A stretch of 64,000 bases of DNA. Source: Hevea brasiliensis. Lineage: Eukaryota > Streptophyta > Magnoliopsida > Malpighiales > Euphorbiaceae. Position 1 is the first letter of the stretch. Every line of letters starts with the position of its first letter. The stretch is from positions 50,372,725-50,436,724 of the forward strand of contig NC_079510.1 in assembly GCF_030052815.1 (NCBI RefSeq). Direction: 5' to 3'. Under the pieces are notes generated by a model. That model was given only the letters and a program-made list of their open reading frames with translations. It searched no databases and was not told the DNA's origin. Of the stretch, positions 35,031 to 47,549 are shown one piece after another. The translations under genes and the position numbers were made by a program.

Positions 35031-35291
35031 ATGTATCAAATACAAATATGTGTGTATGTGTCAGATGTTCAAGTAGGAAAACGTGGTTCAAAGTTTCAAA
35101 ATTCTAATTTTATATTCCAATGGTTAATCTTTATCAATAAAATTGACTTGCTCATGCTCAAGTCATTGCATGAAAAGACGGGTGAGAATAGTCAGCCATC
35201 AACGAGAAAGGCTTTTTTTTTTTTAAAAAAAAAAACACTAATTTATGTTGCTATTGCATATATATATATATATATATATGCAACGATATAA

Positions 35292-38200
35292 ATTATGGAT
35301 GTGTGTGACGTCAAATGATATCATATACTAAAGCAAAAAAAATGGAACAGAACTGTTCAAATCAATGTGGTTAATACAGTGGAGTTATTAACTCTATTTC
35401 CTCTCATCTCCCTTTTCTTCAATACAATTCCAAGTTAATTCTAATTTAGAGCAAGTCATTAATTCATATATTCATAATGAATATAGACTTAGCTTTAATT
35501 TTTACTATTAATATTATTTTAAGCATGTGCAATTATGATTTATAACCTAATTAAATTTATACTTAACTCAAACGATTCGTAAAATTAAGAGTTAAATCGA
35601 AAATTCTTATGATTTAATCTAAAATTAACTGGCTCGATCAATTTAAAGTTAATCCCAGCTAGCATCATACAAATAACTAAATAATGCTTCTCTAGAAAGA
35701 ATTGACCACTCAATGTAAACGAAAGAAACATAACTAATCTCCAAAATGCATGCCAACCATAATCCATCGTATGCATAGAGATTAATAAACTATTTCACAA
35801 GTTGCATATTTAATAACGTATACTGTAATTCAAGTTCACGTATGTATTCATCACCAAAAAATTTATAATCAATCGCTGTACGGCTTTTATTACAAAATCT
35901 AACCCCAGGATAAACAAACAATAATATATTTTCTAATGGGTCTGTTTCGAAATATATTATTTCATTCTTAATTTCAGAATCTGAGGAAGAAAGATGTCTG
36001 GACCACATCCAAAGTCTACAATTGTTACGACATTCGTTCAAGACAATTGAAATTAATTACCATCAACTTTATTCTAATTTTAGTAAGAAACTACATATTA
36101 TATATGAATCAACCCTCTATTTTCTTTTTCTTTATTGATTTTCAGTAAATCCAAATTTAATTTTAAATGATATATTTTTTGCTTTTATTTTCCTTATTTC
36201 TCTCTTTTTGTAAAGTTTTTTTTTTAGTTGAATTACATAAATATTATATATTTTATAAAATAGTGGTAAAATTTTTTTTAAATATTTAAACTCTTAGCCA
36301 AAACGATTTATAATGAAATTTTATACATTTAAAATGAGAATTTTTCTTGCATAGATTCAATTTATATTGAACTTAAGAATACACAATATATATGGTGGGA
36401 CCGATCTATTAAATACATAAGCCTCACATGATTGTATTCAAATCTATGATAGGCTAAGTTTAAGCAAAAATTTCTCAATTTATAACTATGCAATTAACTT
36501 TCACAATGAGATCCAATAATCAATCTTAATTAACACATTGGAAAGGAATCTCAAATTGATAGTCAATTAGTGTTTGAACATCACCCAAATAATTTAGCAT
36601 ATGGAGTCAATGCAAATTATTCCTAATAAAATGGAATTTGAAAGAATTTCAGGGCAATGTATGGTAATAGAAAAAGCTGCAAAATATGCAGACTCTGATG
36701 AAAGAGGCATGAAGTTTCCATCCCCTTGAGACCTATTGAATTGCAATAAATACTGAATATATAATGATCACTTGGTGAGATTACAATATCTAATTAATTA
36801 ATGGTTTGCTTTCAACAAAGTTGAAAGACCGTGTGGAAAAACGCAGGTAAAGGACAAGAATTCATATTATATAGTATGATTAACACGTTCAATTATTCGT
36901 TAATTTTCCTTAATCTTTGCCAATGGAAATTAACGAATAAATAAAGCATAGTATTAAGGATTATATAAAGACTTTGTGAAGTACTCCAGGTATATGTATA
37001 TTTTTCTTTATAATTCCTTCATTTTCATTTGATTAATACAGTGTTCAAAGTATACAATAAAATAAAATTAAATACCAAGTCGTGGTCGTGCCTCGTGGCC
37101 ACAATATCATTATATATTTTTAATTAATTACTGGGTTAGTTGATCATTAATTGGCTAACATTTAACCTCTATATTATGAAATTTACAGGAAATAAATAAT
37201 AAAAAAAAAGGACCTTCATGTGTGGGGTGAGACTCACCATAGCTAGTCAAAATATAGAGGCTAGGAAAGTCACTTGTTTGTGCAAACACAAAGAAAAAAA
37301 AAGAGGAAGGTTTCAAAGTTTTACTGATCATGTAGGGTTAGTTCAACTTTATTCTTTCAACTGTAGATTTGAGGGCTGTTGAAATTAGTTGTCACTTGCG
37401 GTCTTTGCTTTTTATTTAAGGGTAAATAATGGTCTTCCTTAATTTCCCAAAGACTTTGAGACAAACTGGCTCCAGGCCTCCAGGCTCCAACCATGGAGGA
37501 AAGAAAGGTTTCCTTTAACTGCGACATAAACACAGGCCAACTGCCCAATGGTGGCGGCGGCGGTAATACTTTATCTTATTTAGCAAAATGGTAAGGCTGC
37601 CAATATATATATAATTAAAAATAAGAATTTAAACACTAAGAACCGTCAATATGGAATTTTAGTGGGACGGACCAGGTTTATTTGGCACATGCTATTACTA
37701 TATAATCATGAGAAATTTTGTAAATAAATAAAGGAAAAAAAAAAGTTTGTCTCGATTTTGGAGATTTGTTAGCTTGGAATGGAAAGTGACACACACAGAC
37801 AGCAATATGTTTCAGTCTTGCTGAGAAATGGTAAGATTGATGTTGCTGCCCCACTGATCAGTGGAAGATGATTGCGACTTTGCCTCAGCCAACTCAATAT
37901 TTCATTGCTCCAAACTGGGCTGTAATGCACTTCTCATCACCCAGAATAATTTTGGTGTCTCCTGCCTCCGGGTGAGAGATTATTGGATATATTCAATTAG
38001 GCCTTGTCGGGGTTGGATTCCGCCTCTTGACCTGAACCGAAATTTGTCCGGATTAAATCTAAAATTTACCGGGATCAATAGTTCAAATGAATAGAATTGA
38101 CTTTAAATTGAATTATAGGGGCCATTAGAGTCTCCCTTCTAAGGCCCTGAATTATAAACGTTGATTTAAATTGTCGATTTTATCTGATTTAAATCAAATT

Positions 38201-38740
38201 AAAAAAAAAAGGGTACTACGGGGACCAAATTGTTTTTAACTGAAATTAAAACCATTAAAAATTAAAATTAAAATCATAATTAAATCCAATCAAAATTGAC
38301 TAGAAATCGAACCAGTTGGCAACATGGCCAATTAGTCCGATACCTGTTCATCTCCTGGGGAAGCCTGAAACCGGCCTGGATTGAACCATGGCCAGGCCTA
38401 TATTAAATATCATTAATGTAAGACGATATTAAAACTTGCATTCATATACATCTACACAAAATAGTTTTTCATAAGTCATGAGAAGTGAGTATTACGCTTG
38501 TACAAGCAATAAAACATTGCTTTAAGTGCGTATAATAATTTCTCATATATTTATTTTTTTTCCATATTAACATATAAGATTTATATATGTTTAAATTGAT
38601 ATATATATATATATATATATATTTGACCAATCGATAAAATTAATTTGTAATATATTGTATGAATCAAGAATTAAAAACTTAGCATGTACAGTTTGAATTA
38701 TGTAAACCAATTTGATGTATTAATTAAGAAATAAAGTTAC
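35292..38740. other. Intergenic, no gene recognised
   Basis: AT-rich throughout, with short TA microsatellites (38605-38622). A 34-codon ORF at 37493 (MEERKVSFNCDINTGQ, ending at a GGTAAGG donor-like site) has a good start context but no known relative and no continuation that I could find. Fragments of ORF near 37861 are equally unsupported. Confidence 0.4.
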
Positions 38741-39420
38741 ATAACTGAATCAAGGTTTTACATTTTCCAGCAGCAATAAAAAATCCCTCTTTTGTAACAG
38801 ATCAGTAAGTTTCCTTGTGGAATATATAACTAGGTTGATCCCCAACCTAATGTTATATTTATGTGACAAGATTGTTGATTCATCGCCTATTTTCATCCGA
38901 GAAAGAAAGAGAAGCTTATGATTTAGATGGTTAAAACTTGGAACAATGTACACCCACATAGGATGGAACAAGTGTAAACAACTCAAGCAAATTTTCCTGG
39001 AAGAGAATGTTACACAATTTGATTAAACCAAACCCAGAAAAATCTAACAAGTAAAAACTCTGCTTATTGAGATAAATGGGGCTACTGCAAATTCCACAGA
39101 AAATTTTACAACAATGAGAATAATTTTCCACCACTGCCACACTTATATTAATACAATCTCTGAAATGCAAATGGACAGCAAGCATCTTCCTCAAGTACTT
39201 CAAAACAGTCATTTTTCTTTCCTGATCCAAAGAGCAGGGGCCTCAAGTGGAACAGCAAAGACTATGCTTCAGTTTGATAGCTAATCTTGTAGGTAAGTTC
39301 CACCTGGCCAGAAGTTCATCCCTCTCTTCAGAAACATTTGAGTGGAAAGCCAATATCAAGTAACTGTAGCCTGCATTGGGATTGAGGATCAAGGTATCCA
39401 AAAGTCCAGAATTCCCAAGT

Positions 39421-41682
39421 TCAAGAGTGATCAACAATATCAGGGGATTTGGTTGAGATGACAGAAGGCGGGTGTAGTTCAAAGATTGCCTTATTCCCCT
39501 CACTATAACTACCTATGCATATTGTGTCACCTCGACCGTGCCAGGTGCCGTTCTGGACATTGTTCATCTCCAATGTTCTGGACTCCTGTTTCATATTAGA
39601 TGAATGCTAAATATCAGGTTTCAGATATGTGGAAGATTTGGATATGTGCAGTTAGAATCCCATATATCAATATAGGATTTGGAAGGAAAATTACCTGACA
39701 TAATGCACAGCAGGAACAGAAAATATGGTAGACGGAATCATCCAGGGAACTATCACTACCCTGAAAAAAAAAGTGTCATCATTAATTTTACTGCTACAGA
39801 AATTTGCCACTAAGAAAAAGAAACTTGGACACCGGACACCCTTAATCACAATAATATAACAATAATCAAGTGCACAGAAAAAGGAAAAAGCTGAGAGAAG
39901 GAAAGAAAGAAAATTCTCCAATAACATCCATGAAGTCTCTGCAATTAACATCAAACTAAAAGTAGACATATTTAAAATGGCTCAGTTCCTCCCGAAATTT
40001 GCATTTACTCTGATGTACACAAGATGTCAGATTCTTGACAGAAAATTCTCAAATAATATTCATGAGGACTCTGCAATTAAAATCAAACTAAAAATACATA
40101 TTTGAAAAGGCCCGTTCCTCTCTGTGTTTGCATTTACCATGATGCATACAAGATTTTAGATACTTGAGATGTAAAACTAAAATAGAAATTGTTCACATTA
40201 AAACATCACATAAAGAGCAATACCTAAAATGTTATTGAACAAATAAATGTCAAAAGGTACTCCATTGAGCTTGACAGGACAAAAGAAAACTAGAACTAAT
40301 AAGTTACTTCTATTACATTTCAAAACCTAGCTAGAGATAATTAGAAGGAAAAATAAAACCAAGCAGATCACAAAAGCAAATTTAGGCTAAATTCTAAGTT
40401 TCCAGAGCGCTCAAACACGAGTATACATGACTACAAAACGAAAGGCAGTTACCATAGAGAAAGAAATGCTCACCCTGATATTAAATTTCTTTCTCATCTG
40501 AGTGCGGAAGAAACCCAAATACATTCCTATTGAAATGGTAAAAGCAACTGCCAAATACAGAAAGCAATGCCGCTTGGTGATGATGAAGGCAATGAAGTTG
40601 AGAAGGGCGCTAAGAGCAAGAATGCAATATACAGTTTCCTGCAAAATCACACTAAGAATTTCAAGGTTTCTCCAAAAAGAAACTCCATTTTGAAGCTGAA
40701 GAAGACAATCAGCAGCTTCAGACTTTACCATCCTCAATTAGTAAAACACACAACTATAGTGAATTGCAAAAATTTACCTGAAGAAAGCAATAACCAAAAC
40801 CGGCTCGTCTCATGTTCTTCCCAAATCTGTAGCATGGACAACTGCAAAACCAAAACAATTGTTACTCCCAAGCTTTGCAAAGTTCAAACCACTATTCCAA
40901 AAGTAATCTCACCGTTCAAATATGAAACTCGAAGCAAAATTGAAGCTTCACGTATGACCAAAAAGGAAAACATAGTTCAACCGGAGAAGATGAAGGATTT
41001 CTTTACAAGTCTTGTCCATGCCTTTTAATCCCCGAAATTTTAAATAATAAACAAATAAAAATATAGAAAATAGAAATTTAAAGCTGCCATCATGAAATTT
41101 TCATTTTTATCTCCCAGACCCAGTGAACTCAGACCTTTTTTCTAATTAGTAAAATTGGACCTTGTTTGACATAAATTTGATGGGGAAGGAAGTAGAACTT
41201 GGCTCTGTTCTGAAAACGAGAGAGGGACAGAGAGAGAGAGAGAGAGAGAGAGGGAAACTTTTTTTTTTTTCTTGAAGAGCAATTGGCACAGCAAGAACGA
41301 AAACAAATAAAAAATCCAGGAAAAAATTTTCCCAGAGGTAAAAGAAAATTTCTTTAAAATGAGAGTAGCAAGAATAGTGGACGGAGAGAAAGTACCAAAG
41401 GGATTCAATAGCGATTCTGCGTTCATGGAAACAGTCAAGGACTTCACCTTCCCACATCCTGAAAACACCTCCAAATTCCCCTCCAATAGCATCATTAGCA
41501 CCAAAATCTTCAGTTTCCAGTTTCCTCCATTGCCCTTGCGTCTGCAAAGCCACAGTCGAACACAACATATCAAAATCCAACACCGCTATTCCCTCCATAA
41601 GCCTATCCTTCTCCTCCTCCTCCTCCTCCTCCTCCACCCCCACCAGCTTTCCATCCACTGCTTGTCTCTCCAAATCCCCCAT
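39421..41682 (-). CDS. PLAC8 (Cys-rich domain) membrane protein
   Basis: Five exons, 41682-41396, 40841-40778, 40638-40474, 39760-39695 and 39585-39421, join without a break to 248 residues. All introns are GT-AG. The N-terminus has an acidic run of eight Glu (residues ~17-24), then MEGIAVLDFDMLCSTVALQ and FRMWEGEVLDCFHERRIAI. The PLAC8 core is CCPCYRFGKNMRRAGFGYC at 96-114. Two membrane segments follow (about 120-138 and 143-161). A second Cys-rich stretch (FCSCCALCQESRTLEMNN) lies at 187-202 and a conserved tail has GTWHGRGDTICIG. The family includes plant cadmium-resistance and cell-number-regulator proteins; this subtype resembles Arabidopsis At1g63830-like PLAC8 proteins of unknown function. 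The start is the first ATG in frame, and the conserved MGDLERQ supports it. Confidence 0.93.
39908..40171. repeat. 132-bp tandem duplication in a PLAC8 intron
   Basis: AGAAAATTCTCCAATAACAT begins at 39908 and recurs at 40040 as AGAAAATTCTCAAATAATAT. The units share CTCTGCAATTAA, CATCAAACTAAAA, GTTCCTC and TTTGCATTTAC blocks with modest divergence. Confidence 0.85.
41229..41253. repeat. (AG)n microsatellite in PLAC8 intron 1
   Basis: About 12 AG units, pyrimidine-rich on the coding strand. Confidence 0.9.
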
Positions 41683-41699
41683 CTCAAAACTCAACTAGG

Positions 41700-42838
41700 T
41701 TCCTTTTCTCCTTTTCGTGAACTTCAAAAAGCACTTTCCTTTTTATCATAAGCAGAAAATGGCAGCATTAAAAATGGGACCTTCGGCCTTATTATATTTG
41801 GGAAAGCTCTCTGCTTTTTGGGTTCAGACAAGCGATATGATATTATCATATTCTCTCTCTCGCTGTTAAATTTTTGGTGGGGTTGGCGGGCAGTTAATGG
41901 AAATGCGGGGCCCATCGAAACCTTTTTCGCATTAGTGGATGGTACAGCTGTTGTCATGTTGGCCTAATATTTTGGAGATTTCTAACAGTGGCTCAACTCT
42001 TAACGGCCCACTTTTTAAAATTCCAAACCATACTAAGCTTAGGGTTAGCTGCCATGGAAGATAATATAAATGTCCATGAAGGTAACCAACTTCAACCTGT
42101 TTGCAACATGAAGTATATCTTAAGTTAATCAACTGATATATTAAAACTCAAATCTACAGCAAAACAAATCAATAAGATAGGATAGTGTTGCCTGGTTGAG
42201 TTGTGTTTGAATGTTAAGTTGAATTTAATTAAAGAGTGGAATTTTTTTCTTTTTTATTCAAATCAAAATTAGGAATTAGCGTGCAAGATAGGCCAAAGCA
42301 CATCCTGCTGTGACTCGGGTCGGGTGCCATTTTCTTTGATATTAGTGTGCTTTAATCGGACACTGTGAATAAACCAGGCTTTTAGTATTAATATCTTTAA
42401 TCGGATTGAGATATGAGTATCTGACTCATGAGACATCCAAGGTGGGGGGTGGGACCTGGGCGACTCATGTTCAGATAAGCTTCTTGTTGCGAATAAAGGT
42501 CACTTTGTATGACTCCCAGGTCTTATCTAAACTCTCAACAACCCCACATGTATAAAGCTTTTCAGCATTTTATTTATTTATTTAATCCCAGATTTAGTGC
42601 CAATTTAACATTCAATTGAAAGGCCAAAATTATTATTTTTTTAAAATATATTTTAAATAATATTAAAAAAATAATTTTTAGAAAATTTATTTTATTATTT
42701 TAATATTTTTATAATTAAATTTATTTAATTTACTTTTAAATTATATTTTAATATTATCTAATTAATATATTTAAAAAAAAATTTCTTAACAATAACTCTT
42801 ACAGCAATATTAAACATACCCTTCACCAATCTTGATGT
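41700..42838. other. Upstream flank of PLAC8 and intergenic DNA
   Basis: No gene seen. The first ~300 bases are the promoter side of the PLAC8 gene. 42600-42790 is extremely AT-rich. Confidence 0.4.
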
Positions 42839-42848
42839 TCGGTTTCGA

Positions 42849-44274
42849 GGGTAAATTTCATCCATGATATATGAATTTTAGGGTTGGCAACACTACGGTA
42901 CATAAATTTTAAAATTTCACTTAAAACCTCATAAACTACAGTAAATGTCATTTTAAACCACATACAACCTACGATAACCGATTTGAAGGTAAAAAGATAA
43001 TTTGACATATTCAGGTAAGATTAAGAATCACTTATCCCTTTTTGTCTCTCATTCTTTCATCTATATTTTCTCTCTCTTTGATACAGTAAGTTGTGTCCCT
43101 TCAATTTCTTCATCATCAGGCTCATTTTTCATCGCAAATCATCACTTGAAATCCATCAATTATTTCTTTTCATGACTCATTCTTCATTGTCGACCAATGA
43201 TTTTACCTGACGCGTAGAACGCAGCTTCTTTTGTCACTGTTCGCTTGAATGCTATTTTTCTCATCTTTATTCTCTCTCTCTTGTTGTTCCCTCAATTCGT
43301 CAGTTCACTTTTGGTTTATCAATTTGTCAGTTTGCTTATTATTCCCTTAAAGGATTATGAGTTTGGTTATTATTTTTCTTACGAATTTGCCATTACCTCA
43401 CAAATTACTATCAAGTTCACTGTTTGGAACTTTCCTTACTGTTTTCTCCCGATTCAGTTAAGGTACGTTATTTGTTATAGCTTTTTTTGATGGGTATGTT
43501 TGATTCAATATTATTTTATTTAGATTTTGTTGGAAAGTTTTAATGTGGATCAACCCACTAAAAATAATAACAACAATTGCTTCTCTGCAAAAAATTGAAA
43601 AAAAAAAAAAACATATCGTAGTATTATTCATATAAAAAAACCGATAACCCATATCATTATAAATATCTTCTCTTAACCTAAAACCCATATTAAAAAAATT
43701 TACCCAAATCATGACTGCCCATATCATGCTGTCATAGAAAAAATTTTACCTAAGTGTAGATATAGATGAAAATTTCATTTCTACTTACCCAATAGTTTGT
43801 GCAACCATAGAACCTTCTTCCAGGGTGTGCATTGGTCTATGATGTTGTTAATTTTCATTAACCATTGGGTGATAACCTTCTCCTATTAAACTGAGACATC
43901 ATCAATGAAAGAAAGAAAAAGAAAAGCACAAAAATATTCTTCAACTACAAATCTGAAGAAAAAAGAGAAGAGTAAAAGGAAATTTGATTTCATCAAAAAG
44001 AGAGAGATGAGAAGACCAATGTATTTAGGATAAATAAAGTTGAGAAAGTAAGAATTAGATATTATATGGAGGAGAGAGAAAAAAGGAAAAGATAATTTTT
44101 AATCTTATTTGAACTACCACGTCATCCTTTTAACCTTTAAACCGATTGTTGCAGGTTGTATAGAGTTTAAAGTGATATTTATGATAGTTTATGTAATTTT
44201 AAATTAAATTTTAAAATTTATGTATAATAGTGTTACCAACCTTAAAGTTTATGTACCGCGAGTGAAATTTACCC
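42849..44274. mobile_element. Non-autonomous Mutator-like element
   Basis: A 1426-bp element. The ends are GGGTAAATTTCA and TGAAATTTACCC, with ~200 bp of imperfect terminal inverted repeat. Landmarks GTACATAAATTTTAAAATTT, CATTTTAAACCACATACAAC and CGATAACCGATTTGAAGG on the left have complements on the right. The target duplication is TCGGTTTCGA (42839-42848) and TCAGTTTCGA (44275-44284). The interior is pyrimidine-rich on the plus strand, with no transposase. Long inverted repeats and a 9-10 bp duplication fit a MULE. Confidence 0.88.
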
Positions 44275-44338
44275 TCAGTTTCGAACCCAAACCTGCACCC
44301 AGCCACCCCAAGTTCATCTTGCACATGGTTCCCCAATG

Positions 44339-44474
44339 AAGTTTTGAACTTTCCTGAGCCCAATCCCCAAACAGGCTAGGTCCAGTTGAAAGACGGAAAA
44401 ACTGGGAAGTTTTGACTTGTCCTGAGCCCAAACACCAAACAGGCTAGGTCCAGTTGGAGGACGGATAAGCAAGA
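44339..44474 (+). repeat. 68-bp tandem duplication
   Basis: GAAGTTTTGAACTTTCCTGA starts at 44339 and recurs near 44407 as GAAGTTTTGACTTGTCCTGA. Both are followed by GCCCAA, CCAAACAGGCTAGGTCCAG and GACGGA. Confidence 0.85.
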
Positions 44475-44894
44475 GACAGCCAGCCCCAGCTCATGTCCTG
44501 GACCACCGATTTCATGCTTATCAATCAAAATAACATTTACAAAAGTTCTCAATACTTGCGAGTTGAGTCTCGTTTAGATTAAAAAAAAAAAAAAAAGTTC
44601 ACCATTTGCATGCGCACTAACCGCCTTATATTGCACAGTTGCATTATGAAATTAGGCATAAACATTGAAGGGAATAGGCTTGTAGACCCGCAAACACCCA
44701 TATTTAACATACCCAGTTATCCACTTTGCATAAATGCCTTACAGGAAACATACTCGTAACAAAACAATTGGAACCGTCATAAATTTTGAACGTTGATGGA
44801 TGCCCCAATGGAAACACAGTAAGAAACTGGAGCACCATTCTAGCTTCACAAAAGTAATTGGTATTCGATCACCTGTTTAAGTAATTCAGAAATT
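44475..44894. other. Downstream flank of the CSU1-like gene
   Basis: A poly(A) run at 44580-44596. The part nearest 44894 is likely the 3' UTR. No other feature seen. Confidence 0.4.
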
Positions 44895-46586
44895 TTAAAT
44901 CTTCATCGCTGCAGGTCTCACAAGTCCCAATCCTGAACCACTACCTAAATGCTTAAAGTCTGTTGCTAAAAGATTATCTCCATGACCAGCAAATCCTGTT
45001 CCACCCTTTTCCAAGTTCACCAAATTCCTTTCCTTGCACGCCTTGCTGCAAACCAGACAAACTTTATCCACAGCCATAAATTTGTCCGCGCACTTCTTGC
45101 AGAAGACATGACCACATGAGCTGAGTGCAACCAGCGAAAGTGTATTAGTGAGGGTAACCTTGCAGCTGGGACAGATATAGGTCTTGTCAAGAGCACTGGA
45201 TTTCTTTTCACTATTGTCTTCAGTGAGATAGATGGGGAAAAGGCTCTTCATCTTAAGCTTTTCCTTGCCTTCAGGACAGATTGTACTTGTGGAGGGCGCT
45301 TCTGTTTTAACAGGAGCTTCTGGTGTAGCTGAGGGCAGCCAAAATGCTTTCATTGTTCGAAGTGCCTCCTCTTCATAGGAAGTAACCTTCACACTGTTTG
45401 CCCCATGGAAGCCATTCTTGTCTCGGCTCTGGTTTCTATCACTGTACTGTGGAACTGCACCATGGTTTTGCTGATCAAAAGCATCCAGTTCTCTGGCTTT
45501 CTGCAACATTAACTTCTCTTCCTCCTCTTCCTTCTCTTGTTTCTTCTGTGATTCATGGGCAGCTAGCTTCCTGCTAGGTAAGATCAAAGCTTGCTCCTCA
45601 ATGCAGCATATCAATGTTTAAATGATAAATGATTTGTCACACAATGCCATATATAAAGAGTTTGCATACGCTGTCTTATATACTAAGCAAACATCCCAAT
45701 AAAATGCCCGAGGCTTTCCCACTAAATCTACTGTACGGTATATAAAGCCAAGCTAGTCTTTTCACATCAACAACCCTCAGCAATAGGCATTGTGAACTGC
45801 ACAAGAAAGCCTATCTCAAGTGTGCAGTTTTTATCGTCATAATCAACCAGCCTTTTGAATAGACCTCCTAAGTTTCTCCAAATAAGCCAGAAGTGTAACT
45901 ATCTACTTGCATATCACTTGTTCCCAAACTAATGCAATCACCCACAAAAATTTTAAGAAACAAGCTTGGGGAAAAGATAACCAATTTTTCTTAACATCAA
46001 TTCAGATCAAATTTGCTCAACGTTAATTCAAATCACCATTCGATGGTTCCTCAAGAAATAATAACTCATCATATCAATCATAAGCCCATAACTACGCTTA
46101 CTAAAATTGAATCTACCACTGCACTAATCTAAATTATCACGAATCGAACTAGTTTCGTAATTGTTTAGCTGTTTAGCTCCTATTTTCTGTGTTCAGTCTA
46201 TACCAAAACAAAGGTCTCCATCAAACAAAGCCTATTGTGAGCGTTCAACATGGTGGAAATCGAATCCCATTCAGTTGACGCGCTATAATATTACCAAAGC
46301 AAAAATTAAAAACAAAACTTTCGTTCAACGCGATAAACTCAACTTACCTTTGGATGTCCTTCTTTTGGGCTAAAAGACACTCGAGAATGCATTCTTTACA
46401 GAAGACGTGGCCTTTCTGGCAAGACATGGGATCGATAAGCGGCTTCAAGCAGAGACAGCAGGCATCGAAGGGCTTAATCGAGTCCTTACCCAACCTTTCC
46501 CTCTGGGTCCCATATCCGAGCTTTCGCTTCTCATCGTAGGTGAAGAAAGCTAAATCGTTGTTGTTCTTCGAGTGTCTCTGAGGCAT
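44895..46586 (-). CDS. CSU1: CSU1/NOSIP-type RING E3 ubiquitin ligase
   Basis: Two exons, 46586-46348 and 45570-44895, with a 777-bp GT-AG intron, join to 304 residues. The N-terminus MPQRHSKNNNDLAFFTYDE and the zf-NOSIP finger CCLCLKPLIDPMSCQKGHVF (Cys43, Cys46, His60, Cys63, Cys66) are hallmarks of the NOSIP family. A charged KQEKEEEEEK helix (about 90-105) follows. The C-terminal RING-like finger has CPSC at 213-216, CGHVFCKKC at 232-240 and CLVC at 251-254, then GGTGFAGHGDNL. Arabidopsis CSU1 (COP1 SUPPRESSOR 1) is the known plant member, a nuclear RING E3 that keeps COP1/SPA activity in check in seedlings. Length and order match that family. All metal ligands are present, so the protein looks functional. 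Confidence 0.92.
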
Positions 46587-47549
46587 CTTATCGTCGCTCT
46601 GATGAAAATAAACACTAGAAAATTTATGGGTATGACCAGAATGGCTTGGATTTACGATTTGGGAGAGGCAGTGAGAGGAATGTGAAACCCTAGAAATCGC
46701 GAGAAAGGTGGGATCAAAATTGGGTTTAAATCACCTTTTTGAGAGAAACGTTAAAGTGTAATTTCAAAGACGATAAAATTTGTCCTTTTGTTTTAAAAAT
46801 CTAATCTGACTGACACTGAGTGCGGGGCAGACTGTAGTGAAATCCAACGGTTAGAAAATAAAGTACGCTGAGAACATCAAGTGTTTACCTAGAAGACGCC
46901 TTTATGGGAATTTTTGTAGTAACTTCATTTTTTACAAAGCAGACGTAATTTAAACAATAATTAAATCTCTAAAAAATAAAAATTATCAATTAACGATTAA
47001 ATTATTATTTTTATAAAAAATTAAAATTATATTTAAAAAATGAATTATTATTTAAAAATAATCAAATTTTAATCCTAAATTAATCTTTGGGACAATATAA
47101 ATAAATATCAAAAAATTATAATTTTTTATTTAAATAGAAAAATGTTAAAATTTATTGAAATTAATTTCATAAAAATTAAATGTATAAATTTCATATAAAC
47201 ATTTAAATAATTTAATTAGTGGAGAAATTACATTAATTTGATGATAATTTTAAAATATTAAAAATGTTATAAAGAATAAAAGGGGGAAAAAATAAAATCT
47301 ATCCAGTGTAGATAAAATCCAATAGCAAGCTGACAGTGCATAACCTTTTGACACGTGTCCCTAGAAGACGAAACTCACGCACCTCCACTTTGCCTTTCTC
47401 TGCTCTTCCTCCTTCTACTGTTACACTTTCCCTTCTCTTCCGAATATTCCTCTCAATTTCTTCTCAATCCCAACGCAATATCCAAATCCGCAAAGCTCCA
47501 TTGAAGCTGCGGTTTTTATTTTTTATTTTTTTGAATTTTACTTGCAGCC
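46587..47549. other. Divergent intergenic region between CSU1-like and USP genes
   Basis: About 960 bases between two start codons pointing away from each other. The left ~200 bases are the CSU1-side leader and promoter. 46930-47280 is very AT-rich. The right ~200 bases hold a C/T-rich leader before the USP ATG and a palindromic G-box at 47350. Confidence 0.55.
47350..47359. promoter_or_regulatory. Palindromic G-box / ABRE-like site
   Basis: GACACGTGTC, a perfect palindrome containing the ACGTGTC abscisic-acid response core, 190 bases upstream of the USP start codon. A role in stress or ABA control is inferred from the motif. Confidence 0.5.

Noticed and set aside
34858..35091. ORFs with long IYIYIY or YIYIYI runs
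   Set aside because: They are translations of the TA microsatellite upstream of MYB-3. Only the part from the MYB start ATG is real.
35585..36041. Two minus-strand ORFs of 63 and 83 codons
   Set aside because: AT-rich chance ORFs with no recognisable domain or gene context.
37493..37597. 34-codon ORF with good start context and a donor-like end (MEERKVSFNCDINTGQ)
   Set aside because: No downstream exon or homologous family could be identified; too short to call a gene.
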